NCBI RefSeq assembly: GCF_003073045.1
Contig: NC_037593.1
Span: forward strand, 10,836,735-10,900,734
DNA length: 64,000 nucleotides
Reading direction: 5' to 3'
Source of the DNA: Pomacea canaliculata
Lineage: Eukaryota > Mollusca > Gastropoda > Architaenioglossa > Ampullariidae
The position numbers and the translations under genes are program-made. The first letter of the stretch is position 1. Each line of letters begins with the position of its first letter. The notes under the pieces are model-generated. The model did not search any database and was not told where the DNA came from. It saw nothing but the letters and a program-made list of their open reading frames with translations. Below, piece by piece: positions 58,346 to 64,000 of the stretch.

Positions 58346-61300
58346 ATTATACTGCAGACCAATTCCACCATATTCTAGTCTGTGAATACTCGAAGAATAC
58401 AAAATCCTAAATTTTATTTTAATCATGCCGATGCAATGAAATTTCACGCATAGCACCCATTTCAGATGTCACATGAGGTCAGTCAAAAGTGCCCGTGTGG
58501 CCGTGTCTGACAAAAGCTCCACTCAAAACCTTAAGTTAAATCATCTTTAATAATAATATAAAAAAATTCTTTTAAACAGCATAAATGGTTTAAGGGAAAT
58601 GTAGCACCATAAGAAGGGCAAATTTTAAAACTTGCGATCAGAGAGCGTGAGAATAAAATTTAAACGAAGTGATTGAAACTAATTTTCTCTTCTGGCAAGT
58701 TTTTAGTGTTCAGAGAGAGCGAGAAAGCGCCTTCTGAGAAGGGAGATAAGCCAAGTCGTCACATAATATAAAATTGTCAGATTATTTCCCCTTAAACGAG
58801 AAAAATGTAACTGTGTTGCATACAGCGCTGAGCAAATAAGATTTCTATTTAAAAGTGATTGATAACACGAGAAAGGTCCGGTTCGAGCTATGCTGCGTCT
58901 CCAGGCAAAAGACAATCTCTAAAATGTCAGGTAGTTACAACACACTGAACAATTAATTTCTATGCTCCTGTCATGAATTACAGCCCCAAACCTAACTTTT
59001 CTCGCATTTTGCAAGTTATGTTCAGTGAATATAAAGGCCAGCCTACCTGACGTTCCTTGTAAGTTGGTAGGAGAAGTTCAAAAAAAGAGGAATAAAGACA
59101 GGAGTTGTGATAGCTCCATTCTCACTAGTCTTGTGTTGTCAGTGTGTGTGTGATTATCTATATTTCCAAAAGCAAATTTAATAATATAGTAAAATAATAT
59201 AGTCCGGTTTATCATGCAATCATTTATGCAAACAGAAAAGATAAATAGATTTTTAAACATTTTTAATACAGTTTATCAGAGCACACGTGCAGATGGGATT
59301 CAATCATGTGATAGACTTTTATGTCATGCTCAGCTGTCACTATTAAAGTTAATGATTATAGTTATGTTGGACTTATTGAACATTGCCAGTCGCCTTCAGA
59401 CTAGGTTGGATTACTAATCACACATCAAGTTTCATGACATCTGTCTCATGTCAAGCCAGCATTACAACTATATTTTATAGTTGACACAAGACATTAACAA
59501 CTGAGGGATAAAGAGAAGCTTAATGTGATGTGTTTTACAGGCTCCTGATTATCCGCTTTATCAGCATTTCAAAACTATTAGTTACCTGTAGTTTTCTCTG
59601 CCTTTTAGGCAAACAACTGACTTGTTTGACACAACAACCCAACTGGGAAGCCAGATGTGAAACTGGTCCAAACCACTCGAGAGGCTGTTTACACAGGCTG
59701 CTATGGAAAGGGATCAAAACTGTATTCAGAATAAAAAGACTGTGTGTCAATGTCTGAACACGACTATACTGAGCATGTTGACACATGAACACATGCTGAC
59801 CAAACCATATGTTCACAGTTTGCAGATTCCCCAGCTGGTGCAGACACTCCAGCAAGTGTGGCACGTACTGGAGACTGCAGGTCAGTGGACTGGACTTACT
59901 GCTCGTTGTCGCGTGTAGCGACGAATCCAGCCGCTCCCAGCGCCGAACAAACCAACACGCACACGAAACGACGCTACAAATATATATTTAATGAAAACAA
60001 AAAAAAAAAAAAAATGAACCCCCCAAAAAAAAACCACAAACGCCTCCCAACCGGACGCCAACCGACCCCACCCACAACTCCAGACAGTTCCGTTCCCGCA
60101 ACAGAAGCCCCGTGACACCAAGCTCAGGTTCCTCAGCGGCAACAGCCACCACCGTTCCTTCAACGGTGTCACTAACAAGTCTCCGTCTCTTCGACGGTAA
60201 TCACACAGTCAAACTTTTCTCCACGGTACGATAATCATCACACAGTTTAAACTTCCTCCATGATGGTTCTCCTCCTCTCTCTGTCCTCTCCGATCAAAAA
60301 AAAAAAAAACAAAAAAAAAAAACGTCACCAAACAAATTACGTCAAACTTTATTGACGCAACAGGCTGAGCCAGCACGCGACACGTGACACTCGTGAAGAC
60401 AGTTAAAGTCACTTTATTTGTGAAAGTTTGTAGTTGAGGGAAGAGCTGTCAACAAGACAAATAACACAAGGCAGTGAGCACAAGGTATATTTTCAGACTT
60501 TGCTAGAATCAGTTCAAATCCTGGCATGGATTTCGAACCGAGATGTTGCGTGTTCCCTTCATTGACGAAAATTTCCCTTGAGTATTTTTCTAAAGCGTTT
60601 ATAGTGTTTGGAAATACGGTCTGTCATCGCTCGCGCCACTTAATTGTTGCCGTCTCCATCTTGGTTTATTTACCTCTTAGTAAGGAAGATAACTCTAGCA
60701 AACAGCGGAACCTTTCAAACGTCATCGATGACTCCAGTCACGTGATCCATCAGGTCCCAACTTGACTACAGGCTCCATGGTTTTTGTCTGTCCTCGCGAA
60801 GTGGTTGACTTGTCCAGCGTCCTGCGAAGTGTAGACTAATGTGACAGACGTCAGGAAGACCTTAATGAACATGAATGAACATCAATAAGTAAGTAAATAG
60901 AAAGACAAAAGTAAGGTCAGTGTCTGTTCTCTCGCGCAAAGTCGGTGACTAATTAAGGAGAAATTTAATGCTGGACGCTGATTGGTCCACACATCAGAAA
61001 GAGGTCAGGTGAAACTGGAGCCACTAGGGTATTGCGATGTAAATAAAACCGAGCATGAAACCGCTCACTCGGGTGTGTAAAGTTGAAAGCCCACAGAAGC
61101 ACGTATAGACGAGAAAGACTGCTGCGTCTGTGTCGGGAACTCATCCAGACCTCCACACGCATGCATGACTAATCAGGTAAAGTATAGTCTCTTGGTGGCA
61201 TTGTGTAGGAACAAGATTATTGTGTCTGTCAGTGGATTCAATGACGTGTCGACTCATACTCAGCCTACAACTGTCGGACATGAATAGCCTTTGTGTCTAC

Positions 61301-63136
61301 TTAATACCACTGTGGCGAGGGCACTTGACAGACGACCACTTCACTCCACTCACTGAGAATCTAACGGCAGGAGTAAATAACATGATGGCAATGTTGAACA
61401 GCATTTGAACATTCTGTATGAGCATCATGTGCCTTTACACACACACACCAGCACAAACAAACAAACAAACAAACAAACAAACAAACAAAAAAACAAACAA
61501 ATTTATTCAAAAACTTAGCCACAAGCACGAACAGAGGGATACACGCTTGCATACAAACCAAACTCTCTCACACACACCTGTAAACGTTTGTAACGTCTTC
61601 TCTCCCTCCCACTGCGCCATGTCTGAAGGCGGATCCTGTTTACTGTTAGGACCCCGCACAACACATTTCTAATGAGAAACACTTTAAGGACTGAGATCGA
61701 CTCGACAACAAAGTTCTGTAGAAACACAGTTCACAGTCACACTTTACAGAGGTAAAGTTTCTAAGTAAGATAACTCTGTTTAAGCCAAACATACAAACAA
61801 ACAAACATAGCAAAGAATTAAGTTTTGAGAAAAAAGTTTGTAAATTTACTTCTTTATAAGCATGTCCTGTAAGTGGCCCAAGGCTACAAGAGCGGCCTTG
61901 ACTGTGGAAGATTGGGATATTGTCTTCCGTTGTACAAACCTCTACAAAACCGTTATCAGCTGAGGTACAGATAGAGGTGTGTGCGTGTGTGTGTTAGCAA
62001 GTTTTAGAAAAAAGAGAAAGAAAAAAAATATTTACATTTACTGGTTTGAATGTCGCATGCAGCCATGTGCTCTACATGTAAAAAATTAAAACAGCAGCTA
62101 TCATTACACAAAAATCCTGTCCTTCATTGATTATCTCATCTGATATCTTATTAGCTGCTGTTCCAGGTCACTTCTCTCTCCAGAAAGCGGATCAGTCAGG
62201 GTTGTGCTCACTGAGGTGGAGACATCAATGCTGTACCTCGATCACGTGACACCGCGCGCGGGTGAGCATTAAAGAGAACAATGGTCAGCATCCTGTTTGG
62301 ATCGTCACGATGGGCAACCGGATCGCAGCTGTCGGCAACTTACCCCCCGCCTCCCCCCACAGAATACCCGGGTGGTGACAATCAATTGGAAAAAACATAC
62401 ACGCAGTACACACACACACGTATTGTCTTTCATCCGCACGCACGCCCACCAGCAGACATAAGCACCGTGCGTCACTAGGCAGCCACCGAGCGATGGTAGA
62501 CTCGAGGCTATCGTCAGCTACAATGACCCCAGTTGAGCCTACAATGACCCTAGGAGCCTCGAGTTTCATCGGCAGCGAGTGCTACCCTCGACTCTCTGTC
62601 TGAACATACGACACGATGTTTATGTCATCGCTCGTGGCACTGCATTTGTGACAATACCGTGGACAGCAGCAGAAGAAGATGTGATCGTCAACATCAACTC
62701 TAGGAAACATATGCGACACTAGTAGCGACACTAAACCGGAAGTGACTATCGGGAGCTCTCATCACGCTTTTATTTCCTGGAGTAAAGGAGGAAAAGTGGA
62801 TGAAAAGAGGTCGAGGACTTGAGTGCAACCTATTTATTCTTCAAAATCTTGAATTTACCATACAATGATGACGTGGGACACTCGTTTGTTGAGTCTTGTT
62901 ACTGTCCACAGGAAAACTCACGAGGCTCGACTACAGTCGAGTGAACGAGGCGACGAGACCGGTGGTGTGGAGACGTCGAGTGTTTAGGGAGGCGTGAAGC
63001 CGTCTCGCACCAAAGGCAGGAAATCACGTGGTCGTCGACAGTCACAACGGTTGCTACATGACCTAATTAATGTGCAGCGTTCCGATCAGGACTGTGTCGT
63101 GAAGCATGCCGACACCGTAGACCCTTCGACTCGGCG
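58346..63136. other. non-coding region upstream of the gene at 63137
   Basis: No gene recognised. AT-rich, with A-runs near 60000-60030 and 60298-60322 and a (CAAA)n array at 61457-61503. The last few hundred bases before 63137 are richer in CG and may contain the promoter and 5' UTR of the next gene; no TATA box is evident. Confidence 0.45.
61457..61503 (+). repeat. (CAAA)n microsatellite
   Basis: About 11 units with one interruption; the counterpart of the array at 27328. Confidence 0.9.
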
Positions 63137-64000
63137 ATGACGACTGTCACCAGATCTCGCAGCCGCCGGGCGCGCACGAGACTTGCAGGTCCTAAATGTC
63201 CGAGGAGACTCGTTGTGTGTAAGTGCGAACCTTTCTCCCAGCTTCATTGGTTATTCTTGTAAATAATGAATATTTCCAGAGGCTATTGATCCGGGTATGT
63301 TTGAAACTGTAAGAGAGTTCGAGGGTGAGTTAGTGCTATTTCGTGACTTCCAAGGTAGGTGTAGATTCACCTCCTGATCTTTAGTCGTTGGAGAGTACGG
63401 TGGGGTGTGAGAGACTATGCTTTCTTCGGGGCTAGTATTTTTTTTTTTTTTTTTGAGGGAGCGGGGTTGTTAGCGGATTCCCACACCTACAGAATCAGGT
63501 ATTTGTTCACATCTGGATCGACTGTGCGGGAGAAGGGGGGGGGGAGGCTCACTGCGCCACGTAAGTGAGCAATGTTTACAGTTTCCTTCATCATCGGGGT
63601 CATAATCTTGCAGATGGATTATTTTCCCGCGTGTTTCTGAAATCAACTTCTTCTTCTACCTCAACTTCTACGCTTTCGTCACATGCAATAATTTTGTAGG
63701 AATACAAATTTTACACAAACGCATTTATCTCCTCTGACTTTCAGCAGGGCTGGCTGTCTACAGCACCTTCTCCCTGGCGGCGCTCTGGTACGTGGCCTTC
63801 ACCGTGGACAGACCTACCTCGGACATTTCTCACCTGGACGAATCTCACCTGCCTGAAGGTACGATTGAGGACGCGCCGCCGGTGCCTCACATGTCCAGCC
63901 TGTCCCACCTTGCCTCAGACCAGCAAATATCGCAAGGATCAGGGACAACCGTGACATCATCCTTCGACAACTCATCCACGACCTCTGCTGGACCTGCACC
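63137..64000 (+). CDS. unknown type II membrane protein with Ser/Thr-rich stem (5' part)
   Basis: Exon 1 coding 63137-63218: ATG, with in-frame TAA 69 bases upstream and no ATG between; donor T|GTAAGT. Exon 2 starts at 63748 (acceptor TTTCAGCAG) and is open to the window end. One carried base joins them in frame. The protein begins with a strongly basic cytosolic tail (TRSRSRRARTRLAG), then a single membrane span (LVVWLAVYSTFSLAALWYVA), then a hydrophilic lumenal stretch rich in Ser/Thr/His with SHLDESHLPEG and one NSS glycosylation sequon. This layout is typical of Golgi glycosyltransferases and carbohydrate sulfotransferases, but the catalytic domain lies beyond the window, so the family is unknown. 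The acceptor is a tandem CAGCAG, so an alternative 3-nt longer exon would read SG in place of W at the junction. Confidence 0.7.

Noticed and set aside
59825..59879. Exon-like IPQLVQTLQQVWHVLETAG between acceptor and donor
   Set aside because: Short, two frames equally open, no partner exon in matching phase apart from the weak candidate at 58116.

Overview
This is nuclear DNA of an animal, most likely a lophotrochozoan and probably a marine gastropod mollusc. The evidence is short coding exons split by GT-AG introns, about 95% non-coding AT-rich sequence, abundant (CA)n, (GACA)n, (CACT)n and (CAAA)n satellites, tRNA-headed SINEs, decayed non-LTR retrotransposons, and MITEs with TIRs of Tigger/pogo, PIF/Harbinger and foldback type. 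The species call is an inference from general character; no diagnostic gene fixes it. There are no bacterial operons, CRISPR arrays, rRNA genes or convincing tRNA genes.

Four protein-coding genes can be supported. (1) A complete 4-exon minus-strand gene (4587-7365) for a 152-residue four-EF-hand calmodulin-like protein; its third intron carries an 809-bp Tigger-like MITE. (2) A complete 2-exon plus-strand gene (15511-17973) for a 418-residue DHHC palmitoyltransferase; its first exon is too short to stand out as an ORF but joins in phase. (3) The large last exon (39361-40607, minus) of a GT11 alpha-1,2-fucosyltransferase-like type II Golgi protein; the 5' exon is not found. (4) The first two exons (63137 to the window end, plus) of an unidentified type II membrane protein with a Ser/Thr-rich stem. 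A further set of plus-strand stretches between 25.3 and 34.1 kb looks like exons (good splice sites, open frames; three of them chain in phase) but I cannot name the product.

Repeats dominate the rest. A 3.26-kb PIF/Harbinger-like element (48371-51626) has TIRs at both ends, a 4-exon Myb/SANT gene on one side and the N-terminal part of the transposase on the other; the catalytic core has been replaced by a duplicated AT-rich spacer. Other elements are a 446-bp foldback (40863-41308) upstream of the fucosyltransferase exon, two copies of a 165-172 bp MITE (32748-32919 and 51631-51795), six copies of one tRNA-headed SINE family, and three LINE fragments (CR1/L2-like endonuclease at 13.3-13.9 kb; reverse transcriptase pieces at 18.3-19.1 and 29.0-29.2 kb).

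The genes do not form a functional cluster. Two are, or resemble, Golgi-resident type II glycan enzymes and one is a membrane acyltransferase, but they are 20 kb or more apart and lie on both strands. I see no sign of a novel multi-gene system. The most interesting signals are transposon insertions inside introns next to splice sites, a tandem NAGNAG acceptor, the decayed Harbinger element, and the unassigned exon chain.
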